From the NCBI RefSeq assembly GCF_001517105.1, contig NZ_LPVF01000014.1:1-64000 (forward strand): a stretch of DNA of 64,000 bases, written 5' to 3'. The position numbers and the translations under genes are program-made. This stretch comes from Bacillus halotolerans. GTDB taxonomy: Bacteria > Bacillota > Bacilli > Bacillales > Bacillaceae. The notes beneath the pieces are model-generated. The model was not told the DNA's origin. It worked only from the letters and a program-made list of their open reading frames with translations, and did not search any database. This document shows positions 1 to 9,954 of this stretch, piece after piece; positions within the stretch are counted from its first letter, which is position 1; each line of letters starts with the position of its first letter.

Positions 1-186
1 ATGGATCGCAGATTAAATTCATCACATCCTGTGACAACATCTGCGTGACCTGCATCGTGCAGGCCTTAGTTTGACTGACTACGCACATCGCTGTGCGATT
101 TTATAATAAAACTTGAATTAACAGGTACGTTTTGTCTTGTTTAGTTTTCAAAGATCATTTATGCCACTTAACGAAGCAGCTTTATT
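1..186 (-). other. 5' leader of an rRNA operon (16S gene outside window)
   Basis: Read on the minus strand, this follows the P2 promoter and contains the conserved Bacillus pre-16S leader, including TGAAAACTAAACAAGACAAA at about 133-152 and a hairpin GCACAGCGATGTGC near 84-98. The 16S mature 5' end (GAGAGTTTGATCC) is not reached, so the 16S gene must start left of base 1. In B. subtilis an rRNA operon (rrnI) follows pdaB, which fits. The last bases (1-70) contain inverted repeats such as CCTGCATCGTGCAGG, probably part of the processing stem. Confidence 0.8.
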
Positions 187-215
187 ACTATAACATTCAG
201 CTTCTTTTAAGTCAA
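187..215 (-). promoter_or_regulatory. rRNA promoter P2
   Basis: Minus strand TTGACT (210-215) and TATAGT (187-192) with a 17-base spacer, directly upstream of the rRNA leader. It is a strong SigA promoter in the tandem arrangement typical of Bacillus rrn operons. Confidence 0.85.
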
Positions 216-280
216 CACTTTTTTTAAAAGGGTTGATGAAGCTTTTATTTGTTGTCAGCTGTTCATCAGCGACGAATAAT

Positions 281-310
281 AATATAACACGGATATTATC
301 AAATGGTCAA
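281..310 (-). promoter_or_regulatory. rRNA promoter P1
   Basis: Minus strand TTGACC (305-310) and TATATT (281-286) with an 18-base spacer, about 95 bases upstream of P2. Together with P2 it forms the usual tandem rrn promoter pair. It fires away from pdaB, so the intergenic region is divergent. Confidence 0.8.
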
Positions 311-417
311 TAACTAATTTAATCAGTTTTAAAGAGACTTTTTATCAGTTATATTCATTTGGCCAGGCACATAAGATGTAACACAAGAATGATGGACAAG
401 ATAAGGAGGCATCATCA

Positions 418-1182
418 GTGAATCACTTCTATGTGTGGCACATAAAACGCGTTAAACAATTTATCATTATACTTATCGCCGCATTTGCTGCAGCCAGCTT
501 TTTTTATATCCAAAGAGCTGTCCCGCTCCCTGTATTTTCGACTGATAGCGGACCGAAAGCCATTTATAAAGGAGAAACAGATTCAAAAGACATTGCTCTT
601 ACCTTTGATATCAGCTGGGGGGATGAAAAAGCCGAGCCTATCCTTAATACCCTGAAAGCCAACGGTATCAAAAACGCTACGTTTTTTCTTTCCGCTTCTT
701 GGGCCGAACGCCACCCGGACACGGTGGCTCGCATTGTAAAGGACGGCCATCAAATAGGGAGTATGGGTTATGCTTATAAAAACTATGCAAATCTAGAGGA
801 TAGTGAAATAAAAAAGGACATTAACCGTGCGAGGACTGCCTTTGAAAAATTAGGAATCAAAGACATACGGCTCCTAAGACCTCCTACTGGTCAGTTCAAT
901 AAAAATGTCCTATCAATCGCAAAGCAGTATAACTATACAGTCGTTCACTATAGTGTGAATTCCCATGACTGGACGAATCCAGGCGTTGAAAAAATCGTCG
1001 ATAATGTAAACCGTCAAGTTTCAGGAGGAGACATTATTCTTTTACACGCCTCAGACTCAGCTAAACAAACAGAAGAGGCCCTGCCTGAGATTATCCATCA
1101 TATGAGAGCAAAAGGTTTAAAAAATGTCAACGTGGGAGATCTCATTGCAAACACAGATGCTAAATCCGCCGAAGTAAAATAA
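418..1182 (+). CDS. pdaB: PdaB, sporulation polysaccharide deacetylase family protein
   Basis: 254 residues, GTG start after a good RBS (AAGGAGG). A hydrophobic N-terminal segment (about residues 14-31) is a signal or anchor, followed by a NodB-type polysaccharide deacetylase domain from about residue 55. Motif 1 reads TFDISWGD rather than the usual TFDDGP, and the HxxxH part of motif 2 is replaced by GHQIGSMG, so the metal triad is atypical. RPPTGQFN and LLHAS match motifs 3 and 5. In B. subtilis, PdaB (YbaN) is needed to keep spores stable after formation. It is convergent with kbaA, whose stop lies only one base beyond its own. Confidence 0.95.
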   Translation: MNHFYVWHIKRVKQFIIILIAAFAAASFFYIQRAVPLPVFSTDSGPKAIYKGETDSKDIALTFDISWGDEKAEPILNTLKANGIKNATFFLSASWAERHPDTVARIVKDGHQIGSMGYAYKNYANLEDSEIKKDINRARTAFEKLGIKDIRLLRPPTGQFNKNVLSIAKQYNYTVVHYSVNSHDWTNPGVEKIVDNVNRQVSGGDIILLHASDSAKQTEEALPEIIHHMRAKGLKNVNVGDLIANTDAKSAEVK

Positions 1183-1183
1183 A

Positions 1184-1780
1184 TTATTTCGCTGCATACT
1201 TCGGCAGCATCAGCAATTGAAAAGCATTACACGCCATTAACGGAAAGAGCATTAAGTAAAGCCAGTCCTCATCATTTACTCTGAGCGCAGGAAACCATTC
1301 CAATGCAGTGATCACAACCATTAAAAATAAAGATGACACAAACGTTTTCTTTGAGGACTGCTTTTGTTTTATATACGCGGTAAGCAAACCGAAGATCAAT
1401 AAAAATAACGGCAGCCAAGCATAGCCAGCCATTGACTCTCCTCTATCTCCGAAAAATAAAAACCGCACGTACATTAAATCAAAAGCGACAAACAGGATGA
1501 AAAACAGCTGCAGTAAATTCCATAAAGATGAAGATCTTAATATTTCGAGTGCAAACCGGTGAACTGTTAAAAACACGAAAAAGCCCATTTGACTGATGAC
1601 ACTAAAAATCATGCCGACACCGATAAACCAAAATAAAACAGAGAAAATCTGGCCCGCTTCAAAATTCAGAAACAGCTCCTTATATCCCCCCCATTTTAAA
1701 GCAAAACCCACAACACTCGTTACAACCGCTCCGACAGCTAAAATAGAAAAGAAAAAACGAACTAAGCCACGGCTTTTCAT
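1184..1780 (-). CDS. kbaA: KbaA, KinB-signalling activation membrane protein
   Basis: 198 residues from the ATG at 1780, preceded by GAGGGG; the frame stays open upstream, but 198 is the family length. Several hydrophobic helices (about residues 7-27, 41-67, 77-100, 119-134, 147-165, 171-190) predict an integral membrane protein with no recognised catalytic motif. In B. subtilis KbaA is required for activation of the sporulation kinase KinB and so feeds the Spo0A phosphorelay. It is divergent from gerD: the two starts are about 110 bases apart. Confidence 0.92.
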   Translation of the reverse strand: MKSRGLVRFFFSILAVGAVVTSVVGFALKWGGYKELFLNFEAGQIFSVLFWFIGVGMIFSVISQMGFFVFLTVHRFALEILRSSSLWNLLQLFFILFVAFDLMYVRFLFFGDRGESMAGYAWLPLFLLIFGLLTAYIKQKQSSKKTFVSSLFLMVVITALEWFPALRVNDEDWLYLMLFPLMACNAFQLLMLPKYAAK

Positions 1781-1889
1781 TTCTTTATTCAACCCCTCAA
1801 AAATCGCATATCGCGATATTTTGTTATGTATAATTCCAACCGGATGAATCATATTAAAAGTAAGATAAGTATGTGAAAGGAGCTTAAGC

Positions 1890-2447
1890 ATGTCAAAAGC
1901 CAAAATGCTATTGATGGGCTGTTTTTTGATATTATCTGTAACAGCTTGCGCTCCAAAAGACCAAGCAGCGGATATGGATTATGATCAGACCAAAAAAATG
2001 GTTGTTGATATATTAAAAACAGATGATGGAAAGAAAGCAATTAAGGAATTATTAAACGATGATGCGATGAATGAAGCACTGGTGATTGATCAGGATGCCA
2101 TTAAAGAAACAATAGAAAAAACACTCACCTCTAAAAAAGGTGCGGATTTTTGGAAAAACATCTTTGAAGACACTGAATTTGCGGAAAGCTTTGCTAAAAC
2201 CCTTCAAACAGAGCATGAAAAAGTAATTAAAAAGCTGATGAAGGATCCGGATTACCAGAAAATGCTGATGAGTGTTATGCAGGACCCGGGAATGAATAAA
2301 AAATACAGCGAACTGGCAAAAAGCCAAGAATTCCGTAGTTATTTAGAACAAGTAATTACCGAAACACTTTCTAGTCCGCTTTACAAAAAACAGTTCGAAG
2401 ATGAACTGAAAAAAGCAGCAGCAGAAACCGCTAAAGAAAGTGAGTAA
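1890..2447 (+). CDS. gerD: GerD, spore germination lipoprotein
   Basis: 185 residues. The N-terminus is a lipoprotein signal with lipobox LSVTAC (lipidated Cys at about 20). The mature part is charged and helical with a C-terminal stretch rich in Glu, Lys and Ala. GerD is a scaffold that clusters nutrient germinant receptors in the inner spore membrane (germinosome). RBS GAAAGGAG lies just upstream. A hairpin terminator follows the stop. Confidence 0.95.
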   Translation: MSKAKMLLMGCFLILSVTACAPKDQAADMDYDQTKKMVVDILKTDDGKKAIKELLNDDAMNEALVIDQDAIKETIEKTLTSKKGADFWKNIFEDTEFAESFAKTLQTEHEKVIKKLMKDPDYQKMLMSVMQDPGMNKKYSELAKSQEFRSYLEQVITETLSSPLYKKQFEDELKKAAAETAKESE

Positions 2448-2451
2448 AGGG

Positions 2452-2486
2452 AAGCCGGGATTAAAAAATCCCGGTTCGCCTTTTTA
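2452..2486 (+). terminator. terminator after gerD
   Basis: Stem CCGGGA/TCCCGG with an A-rich loop, followed by TTCGCCTTTTTAT. It sits between convergent gerD and salA and may act for both. Confidence 0.7.
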
Positions 2487-3542
2487 TATTTGCACTTCTA
2501 TTTTTTCAACGACTTTTTTTGCAATGTCATGATATATTTCACCGATTGGATGGCTTTCATCATAAACAGATGGAGCAAATTGGTCTTTATCCCAATCAGG
2601 CTGTTTTAACGGTATTCTGCCGAGCAAAGGCACTTTAAGCTCCTCAGCAAGTTTATCTCCGCCGCCTTTGCCAAAGACATATTCTCTTTCCCCGGTCTTT
2701 GCACTTTCATAATAAGCCATGTTCTCTATGACGCCAACGACCTCATGATCTGTTTTAATAGCCATAGACCCCGCTCTGGCCGCAACAAAGGCTGCAGTCG
2801 GGTGCGGCGTTGATACGATAATTTCTTTACTGCTCGGAAGCATCGTATGTACATCAAGTGCGACGTCCCCTGTTCCAGGCGGAAGATCGAGAACGATATA
2901 GTCTACTTCTCCCCATTCTACTTCGTGGAAAAAGTTGTTGAGCATCTTGCCCAGCATTGGCCCTCTCCAGACGACAGGAGCATTTTCTTCAACGAAGAAA
3001 CCCATCGACATGACCTTTACACCGAAGCGTTCAACAGGAAGCAGTTTGTCTCCTTCAATTGTTGGACGCACTGTAATGCCCATCATATCCGGCACACTAA
3101 AGCCGTAGATATCCGCGTCAATTAAACCGACCTTTTTCCCAAGCCGAGCCAGAGAAATAGCAAGGTTCACTGACACAGTTGATTTGCCTACTCCGCCTTT
3201 TCCGCTCGCTACAGCAAGGAAAACCGGCGGGTTATCCATATTTAACAATGTTTTGTTCTCTGTTGACGGCGCCCGAAATTTCGCAACTGTTTCTTCAGGC
3301 AGCTCTTCAAATCGAAGGCCTACCGTCTCAGCGCCTGCCCCTTTTAAGACATTTACGATTTCTTGCTGAACCTGCATTTGTTCTGCTGTTCCGGTTTTTG
3401 CAAGAGCCACTTTTACACTGACATGCCGTTTTTCAGGCTTTATTCTTACTTCCTTAACGGCATCCAATTCTCCCAGAGGTCTTTGAAGAAAAGGTTCGCG
3501 CATTTCACCGACTAGTTTTCTTACTTCATCTTCTCTTATCAT
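2484..3542 (-). CDS. salA: SalA, Mrp/ApbC-family P-loop ATPase
   Basis: 352 residues. An N-terminal DUF59/MIP18-like domain (about 1-95) is followed by a MinD/Mrp ATPase with a deviant Walker A motif, GKGGVGKS (about 113-120), and a DLPPGTGD motif. Many Mrp proteins carry a CxxC cluster-binding motif near the C-terminus; here the corresponding stretch (ENMAYYESAKTG) has no cysteine, so Fe-S carriage through that motif is not supported. In B. subtilis SalA represses scoC and so raises exoprotease production. Confidence 0.93.
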   Translation of the reverse strand: MIREDEVRKLVGEMREPFLQRPLGELDAVKEVRIKPEKRHVSVKVALAKTGTAEQMQVQQEIVNVLKGAGAETVGLRFEELPEETVAKFRAPSTENKTLLNMDNPPVFLAVASGKGGVGKSTVSVNLAISLARLGKKVGLIDADIYGFSVPDMMGITVRPTIEGDKLLPVERFGVKVMSMGFFVEENAPVVWRGPMLGKMLNNFFHEVEWGEVDYIVLDLPPGTGDVALDVHTMLPSSKEIIVSTPHPTAAFVAARAGSMAIKTDHEVVGVIENMAYYESAKTGEREYVFGKGGGDKLAEELKVPLLGRIPLKQPDWDKDQFAPSVYDESHPIGEIYHDIAKKVVEKIEVQI

Positions 3543-3621
3543 CGAACCTCACCCTTTTGTGTATTCGTTTACAAACATTATTATATCATACATAAACAGC
3601 GGGTGTCTTTTGCTTAGAACC

Positions 3622-3652
3622 ATGAGAAAACCCTCCTTTACTCCGGAGGGTC
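3622..3652 (-). terminator. terminator at the 3' end of cwlD
   Basis: Minus strand ACCCTCC-GGAGTAAA-GGAGGGT followed by TTTTCTC. It overlaps the last codons of cwlD and separates it from salA. Confidence 0.7.
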
Positions 3653-4351
3653 GCCTTTTTCTGTAAAGTATCTCAATATTCCTTTATATATGGAAGATGC
3701 CACTTTGTCCTGATATTTCGGTTTCCCCAGCATCTTTGCTTCTCCAGGATTGGATAAAAAACCGACTTCCACAAGCGCACCTGGTTTTGTGACGTTTTGC
3801 ATTAAATAAATACCATGAATTCGCTTTGCTTTTCGGGTTGTATTCTCCAGGTTTGTTCTCAACTCATCCTGAATGTATTTTGCAATTTTCTCGTTTTCCT
3901 CGTATTTTCCGTAATAAAAGCTTTGGGCTCCGCTCCATTTTTGTGACGGGATCGCATTAAGATGAATGCTAAGGTAGAGCTCAGCCTCTGAATTGTTAAT
4001 TAAGCTCACTCGCTGTCTTAAGTCTTCCGCTTTTCGTTTACTATAGCCTCTTGTCCCTTCAGGAGCTAGATCGGTGTCACTTTCTCTAGTCATAATCACT
4101 AAGGCCCCTTGTTCCTGAAGATAATCCCTGACTCTGAAAGCCACTTCCAGGGTTATATCCTTCTCTAACAGCTTGCCGCCCACTGCCCCTCCATCCGGCC
4201 CGCCATGACCTGGATCAAGATAAATAATTTTCCCGCTCAAAGGCAGACTCCACGGATTCCAAGAATCGTTATTGCTGAATTGATACTTGAATAGAAACAG
4301 TAATACGATAAAGCCTAGCATAAAACTGAGCCATTTAAGCTTTTTCCTCAT
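3638..4351 (-). CDS. cwlD: CwlD, germination-specific N-acetylmuramoyl-L-alanine amidase
   Basis: 237 residues. An N-terminal hydrophobic segment (about 8-23) is a signal or anchor. The rest is an Amidase_3 domain with the zinc ligands in LDPGHGGPDGG, LLEKDITLEVA (Glu), SIHLNAIPS (His) and the catalytic Glu in LVEVGFLSNPGEA. CwlD, with PdaA, makes muramic-delta-lactam in the spore cortex, the substrate signal for germination lytic enzymes. It lies downstream of ybaK in the same direction. Confidence 0.95.
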   Translation of the reverse strand: MRKKLKWLSFMLGFIVLLFLFKYQFSNNDSWNPWSLPLSGKIIYLDPGHGGPDGGAVGGKLLEKDITLEVAFRVRDYLQEQGALVIMTRESDTDLAPEGTRGYSKRKAEDLRQRVSLINNSEAELYLSIHLNAIPSQKWSGAQSFYYGKYEENEKIAKYIQDELRTNLENTTRKAKRIHGIYLMQNVTKPGALVEVGFLSNPGEAKMLGKPKYQDKVASSIYKGILRYFTEKGDPPE

Positions 4352-4410
4352 CCCTTCCCCTCCCGCTTGTCCGTTATTACATAAGTATGGGACAGGGTCG
4401 GGAAATATGA

Positions 4411-4854
4411 TTAACGCATGCGAAGCTTACATTGTTTTTCTCTTTGGACAAACCCTTCTGTCCACCAGTCTTTGATGAATTTTCGCGCTGCTTCATATAC
4501 TGTGTTTTTATCAAATGTTGCGTATTGCTCATGTGTCCAATGATAAAGGTATTCAAAAAACTCCATACGAAGCTCTTCTTCTTCCCTTGCAGAGCGGGCA
4601 CTAACACTTTGCATAGATTCTCCATAATATCCGAAAACCCCGAAACGCCCGCCTAACAAATAAGCTTCTATCGCAAAATCAATACAGCCTTCAGTAATAA
4701 CGTCCCTTTCATCCTGCAAAAATGGAAATAATGGAGTAAGACATGCCTTTACAGACTGAATGATTTGTCTAAGTGAGAGTTCTTTGAGCAAGTTTTTTTC
4801 TAATTCAAAATCCTTTTGGCGTTTCACATCTATAAAAGACAGTACCTGTGCCAT
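4411..4854 (-). CDS. ybaK: YbaK, DUF2521 family protein
   Basis: 147 residues with no signal peptide or membrane segment, rich in charged and aromatic residues (for example WWTEGF near the C-terminus). It matches the position and size of B. subtilis YbaK, a protein of unknown function upstream of cwlD. RBS GGAGAG lies before the start. I assign no function. Confidence 0.85.
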   Translation of the reverse strand: MAQVLSFIDVKRQKDFELEKNLLKELSLRQIIQSVKACLTPLFPFLQDERDVITEGCIDFAIEAYLLGGRFGVFGYYGESMQSVSARSAREEEELRMEFFEYLYHWTHEQYATFDKNTVYEAARKFIKDWWTEGFVQREKQCKLRMR

Positions 4855-5035
4855 ACAAATTCACTCTCCTTTTACCGGTTATTTTGAGGTTTGGGAGGTG
4901 AAACCATGCCCGAATTCGGTTGGAAATTCGCCCAAATGAAGGTGTCGATAACTTGAACAGATTAAAATGAGTGTAAAAAAAGCAGCTTTCTACGGGACAG
5001 AGAACGTATGTTTGTTCACAAAAGCAGAGGCAGCA

Positions 5036-5076
5036 CAATAATAAAAGGCAGCTCCCTCTAATAGGTCGCTGCCTTC
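5036..5076 (-). terminator. terminator after ybaJ
   Basis: Minus strand AAGGCAGC, loop, GCTGCCTTTTATTATTG. It ends the ybaJ transcript before ybaK. Confidence 0.75.
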
Positions 5077-5842
5077 ATACTTTAATGCTTCTTGTTGCAG
5101 AATATGTATTAATGTATTGATCCAATACAAAACCGCCTTTATCTTCGTAAAAACCAGTGACAATAAAACCGGCATCGAGCTGTCCCTTAATTTGGTCTTC
5201 TAAGGAGTGCCCGAATTCCAGAGCTTCATTATTTTCAATCAGCTTTTTCACCTTATGTTTTGGAAGGTCTTCTGAGTCGGCGTATGGAATGGAGTGCTTT
5301 ACTTTTAAAACGCCCTGCTCTTCTAATTCAATGTCAAACAGAAAAACAACTGGATTAACAAATCCTGAAATTAAAACGCCATTTCTTTTCAGCACGCGGT
5401 TCGCTTCTTTCCAAACCGGAAGGATATCTTCAACAAAAACATTGGAAACCGGATGTACGATGAAATCAAATGATTCATCTTCAAATTGACTGAGATCATC
5501 CATACTTCCTTTCACGGTGCGTATGGTCAAGCCGTCGCGATCAGCAACCATTCTGTCCTGTCCCAGCTGCTGTTCTGAGTTATCTAAGACGGTGACTTCC
5601 GCTCCGGCTGCCGCTAAAACCGGGGCCTGCTGTCCGCCTCCTGAAGCCAAACAAAGCACCTTCAGGCCTTTTACAGGAGGAAACCAATCCTTTGGCACAT
5701 TTTTCATAGGGGTTAACCTTATATCCCAATTCCCTTTTTTCGCTTGTTCAATGACATACCGCTCTACAGCAACAGTCCATTCATTGCCTGTCTCTACTTT
5801 TTGATCCCAGGCTTTGCTATTATGATCTACTAACGCATTCAT
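5075..5842 (-). CDS. ybaJ: YbaJ, class I SAM-dependent methyltransferase
   Basis: 255 residues. The SAM-binding motif I reads VLCLASGGGQQAPVLAAAGA (about 62-81), followed by VTVLDNSEQQL (acidic motif II). A post-I motif DFIVHPVSNVF fits methyltransferase fold family 11. The substrate is unknown. The RBS is AAGGAGAAC. The gene stands alone, flanked downstream by a terminator and upstream by about 680 bases without an intact gene. Confidence 0.85.
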   Translation of the reverse strand: MNALVDHNSKAWDQKVETGNEWTVAVERYVIEQAKKGNWDIRLTPMKNVPKDWFPPVKGLKVLCLASGGGQQAPVLAAAGAEVTVLDNSEQQLGQDRMVADRDGLTIRTVKGSMDDLSQFEDESFDFIVHPVSNVFVEDILPVWKEANRVLKRNGVLISGFVNPVVFLFDIELEEQGVLKVKHSIPYADSEDLPKHKVKKLIENNEALEFGHSLEDQIKGQLDAGFIVTGFYEDKGGFVLDQYINTYSATRSIKV

Positions 5843-6525
5843 GAATCGTTCTCCTTACTTTAGTGTTTAGAGTATAACAAATATTTCTAGATTGATACCG
5901 CTTTCCCTTTGCATATTCAGAAAAAAATTCATAAAACCGCAATAAATTAACAAAGGAGATATGTGATTTTATTGCTAATGATTATAATATCACTTTTTCA
6001 AATCAAATTAATGGAAAAGCACTTGATGCCGGCATTACGCTTTTCATTGCCCTAAGGCATTTGAACACTTATGTAAGACTCACTCCAGCACTAGACGTTT
6101 CTTTCTGCGATGCGAATTGGTATTTGAACGATTCCGTGTTTCCAAAAACGATTTGAAAATCCTTCAATTTGTGATAACAAACCATTTTAGCGATAAATGC
6201 GTATGCCATTTGCAAAGGACGTTTGAATGCAGCACGCAGAGGCGCACTATTAATCAAGATGTTGATACACCAACCATAGGGTTTAAATTCATTGTTCGTT
6301 TACAGGGGCTCAACATAGATCATTGAAGCACTTGAAAGGTGACACATTTTGGGCTGGTAGCCTGAAAAGCTTAAGCTATTCGGAACCTTGTGGGAAAGAC
6401 CAGCTTTTAAAGACGGTCGTTTTATAAAACAAAAAACGGATGCCTGTTTAATCGCTTCTGCTTTAATTCTTAAAAGAAAATAAAAAAAGCCCCCAACCCA
6501 TGGTTGAGAGCTTTGAAACGTAAAA
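5843..6525. other. intergenic stretch without an intact gene, possible decayed coding remnants
   Basis: No open frame here has a convincing start and RBS together. On the plus strand around 6190-6295, two different frames give short protein-like fragments: KGRLNAARRGALL in one, then TPTIGFKFIVR in another. Together these resemble the C-terminal end of formylglycine-generating-enzyme-like domains (…RRG…IGFR…), but the match is short. The rest holds AT-rich non-coding sequence and, at 6482-6514, the rpsI terminator. Confidence 0.35.
6482..6515 (-). terminator. terminator after rpsI
   Basis: Minus strand AAAGCTCTCAACC-ATG-GGTTGGGGGCTTTTTTTA: an imperfect stem with a T run, closing the rplM-rpsI operon. 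Confidence 0.85.
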
Positions 6526-7488
<963 letters not shown>

Positions 7489-7517
7489 ATCTTATAACTT
7501 TATGCAGACTCTGTCAA
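7489..7517 (-). promoter_or_regulatory. promoter of rplM-rpsI
   Basis: Minus strand TTGACA (7512-7517) and TAAGAT (7489-7494) with a 17-base spacer, placed just after the truA stop. Confidence 0.8.
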
Positions 7518-7537
7518 GAAAATATTATACACCTGGT

Positions 7538-8281
7538 TTAGTTGTCATAGTAAACGTTCCATAAGTACAGTCCGTGTCCCGGTGCTGTGCGCCCTGCTGC
7601 TTCGCGGTTCTTCGCTTCCAGCATGGATTTCACATCATCGGGAGAAATTTTTCCAATACCTGCATCCAGCAAAGTACCCGCAATAATTCTGACCATATTA
7701 TATAGGAAGCCGCTGCCTGTGATCCGCATTTGCAGGCCGCCATCAGTCTCAGTCCACTCGAGTTCGTAAATCGTTCTCACTTTGTCCTGCACTTCCGTTT
7801 TAGCCGCACAAAAGCTTGTAAAATCATGTGTTCCTAAAAGATGCTTTGCCGCTTCTCTCATGTTCTGCACATTGAGGCGATATGAAAAATGGTAAGCGTA
7901 ATGCCGTTTAAATACGTCCGGGTGTTTCTCCGTGTATACAAAGTAGCGATATTCCTTTTTAACTGCGCTAAATCGTGCATGGAACCCATCATCCGCAATT
8001 TCTGCCGTTTTGACTGCAATATCGTCCGGAAGCAGTGCATTTAAAGCATATGGCCATCTCTCAGCCGGAATAGAGAGCGGTGTATCAAAATGAATCACCT
8101 GTCCGGCTGCATGAACCCCGCTGTCCGTCCTTCCAGAGGAAACGACCGGAATTCTGTCTTTTGACTTATGCAGGACAGCCAGCGCCTTCTCCAGCTCATC
8201 CTGAACCGTTCTTTTACCCGGCTGTACTTGATATCCTTTAAACAAATGTCCGTCATAAGAAATCGTGCATTTCAGTCTCAT
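7538..8281 (-). CDS. truA: tRNA pseudouridine(38-40) synthase TruA
   Basis: 247 residues. The catalytic Asp is in [15 protein letters not shown] (about residues 49-63), and FHARFSA and [10 protein letters not shown] are further TruA motifs. It isomerises U38, U39 and U40 in the anticodon arm. It is the last gene of the ecfA1-ecfA2-ecfT-truA run: nine bases separate it from ecfT, so it is probably cotranscribed. Confidence 0.97.
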   Translation of the reverse strand: MRLKCTISYDGHLFKGYQVQPGKRTVQDELEKALAVLHKSKDRIPVVSSGRTDSGVHAAGQVIHFDTPLSIPAERWPYALNALLPDDIAVKTAEIADDGFHARFSAVKKEYRYFVYTEKHPDVFKRHYAYHFSYRLNVQNMREAAKHLLGTHDFTSFCAAKTEVQDKVRTIYELEWTETDGGLQMRITGSGFLYNMVRIIAGTLLDAGIGKISPDDVKSMLEAKNREAAGRTAPGHGLYLWNVYYDN

Positions 8282-8290
8282 AAAGCACCT

Positions 8291-9088
8291 CTAAGCCCTT
8301 AAGAAAAATAACAGAACAGCCAATATGAACAAGCTGACGATGACAGAAGTATCCTTTGCCGTCCATACAAGCTTTCTGTATTTAGTGCGTCCCTCTCCGC
8401 CTTGATAGCCTCTTGCTTCCATTGCAACCGCAAGCTCTTCAGCACGCTTAAACGCGCTGACAAAGAGTGGGACTAGCAGCGGCACAATTGCCTTCACTCT
8501 GTCTTTAAGCGGTCCGCTTGTAAAATCCACGCCTCTCGCCATCTGAGCCTTCATAATCTTATCTGTCTCCTCCATCAAGGTTGGGATAAACCGTAAAGAG
8601 ATCGACATCATAAGAGCCAGCTCATGAACAGGAAGCTTCAATTTTTTAAATGGGTTGAGCAGCTGTTCCATCCCATCGGTAATCTCAATAGGTGTTGTTG
8701 TCAGCGTTAATAGAGTTGTCATTAAAATCAGATAGACGAACCTAAGGGAAATAAAAATCCCTTGTACCAAACCGCCCTCATAGATCTTGAAAAAGCCAAG
8801 TTCAAAAATGACTGGCCCTTCATGTGTCATGATAATATGAAGCAGGAACGTAAAAAGAACAATCCAGATGATCGGCTTTAGCCCTTTCATCAAAAAGGAA
8901 AAAGGAACTCTAGTTAAGGAAACAACGCCTGCTGTAAATAAACCAAGCAGCGCATATGTCTGCACATTATTGGCCAGGAAAACGATACAGACAAACAAAA
9001 AGATCGTAACCAATTTTGTTCTTGGGTCAAGCCGGTGCACAAGTGAAGAACCCGGCACATACTTGCCGATAATCATGCTGTCCATCAT
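8291..9088 (-). CDS. ecfT: EcfT, energy-coupling factor transporter transmembrane subunit
   Basis: 265 residues with five to six hydrophobic helices and the two Ala-Arg-Gly coupling motifs (QMARGVDF and MEARGYQG) that contact the ATPases. It forms the shared energizing module with EcfA1 and EcfA2 and works with substrate-specific S subunits (vitamins) encoded elsewhere. Its start overlaps the ecfA2 stop by four bases. The first Met (position 9088) is followed closely by another; either may be used. Confidence 0.96.
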   Translation of the reverse strand: MMDSMIIGKYVPGSSLVHRLDPRTKLVTIFLFVCIVFLANNVQTYALLGLFTAGVVSLTRVPFSFLMKGLKPIIWIVLFTFLLHIIMTHEGPVIFELGFFKIYEGGLVQGIFISLRFVYLILMTTLLTLTTTPIEITDGMEQLLNPFKKLKLPVHELALMMSISLRFIPTLMEETDKIMKAQMARGVDFTSGPLKDRVKAIVPLLVPLFVSAFKRAEELAVAMEARGYQGGEGRTKYRKLVWTAKDTSVIVSLFILAVLLFFLRA

Positions 9089-9954
9089 AAGGTTTTTCCC
9101 CCCTGAAAAAGAGCACGGATTTCAGCAGCGGCATCTTCTATTGTGAGCAGAGGCTCTTTAAATTTGACATCAAGTGCGGCTTCCAGCTGTCTTTGGAATT
9201 TAATCGTTTCTGGAAGATCCAGCCCCCAGCCGGCCATTTCTTCCCCTTTTGAGAACAGGTCTCGCGGACTGCCTGATGCCTGGATAGTTCCTTTATGCAT
9301 CACGATCATTTTATCAGCATAGGCAGCCGCATCTTCCATGCTGTGGGTGACAAGAATTGTCGTCAGGTTTCCCCGTTGGTGGAGCTCATAAAACATGTCC
9401 ATGATCTCTTTTCGCCCTCTTGGATCCAGCCCTGCTGTCGGCTCATCGAGAACAAGCACTTCAGGATCCATTGCAAGCACCCCGGCAATTGCAACCCTGC
9501 GCATTTGTCCTCCGCTTAATTCAAAAGGTGATCTTTCCAGAAGCTCTTCAGATAAACCTACAAGCTTCAGCATCTCTCTCGCTTTTTGTTCAGCGTCTTC
9601 CTTTTTTACACCAAAGTTCATCGGTCCAAATGAAATATCTTTGAGAACTGTTTCTTCGAATAATTGATGTTCGGGGAATTGGAAAACGATTCCGACTTTT
9701 TTTCGGAGGGATTTAAGCTCTTTATTCTTTTTTCCTGCCTGTATAACGGTATTGCCTAATGAAATATGCCCCTTTGTAGGCTTCAGGAGACCATTCAGAT
9801 GCTGAAGAAGAGTGGATTTACCGGAGCCTGTATGCCCTATTACGGCCACATAGCTGCCTTCCTTAATCGATGCATTGATATCATACAGGGCAAGGCGCTC
9901 AAACGGCGTCTTTATCTGATAGCGATGCTCTACATCTTTGATTGTAATGTCCAT
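9085..9954 (-). CDS. ecfA2: EcfA2, energy-coupling factor ATPase
   Basis: 289 residues. ABC ATPase motifs in order: Walker A GHTGSGKS (about 40-47), Q-loop [14 protein letters not shown], signature [14 protein letters not shown], Walker [14 protein letters not shown], and the switch His in LVTHSMED. The Q-loop PEHQLF is typical of the EcfA2 partner. Its start lies inside the 3' end of ecfA1 (25-base overlap), indicating translational coupling. Confidence 0.96.
   Translation of the reverse strand: MDITIKDVEHRYQIKTPFERLALYDINASIKEGSYVAVIGHTGSGKSTLLQHLNGLLKPTKGHISLGNTVIQAGKKNKELKSLRKKVGIVFQFPEHQLFEETVLKDISFGPMNFGVKKEDAEQKAREMLKLVGLSEELLERSPFELSGGQMRRVAIAGVLAMDPEVLVLDEPTAGLDPRGRKEIMDMFYELHQRGNLTTILVTHSMEDAAAYADKMIVMHKGTIQASGSPRDLFSKGEEMAGWGLDLPETIKFQRQLEAALDVKFKEPLLTIEDAAAEIRALFQGGKTL

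Noticed and set aside
1-190. 16S rRNA gene in the first bases
   Set aside because: Only the pre-16S leader is present; the conserved 16S start sequence does not occur in the window.
5157-5804. Open frames of about 100 residues opposite ybaJ
   Set aside because: They are antisense shadows of a clear methyltransferase gene, with no RBS and low-complexity composition.
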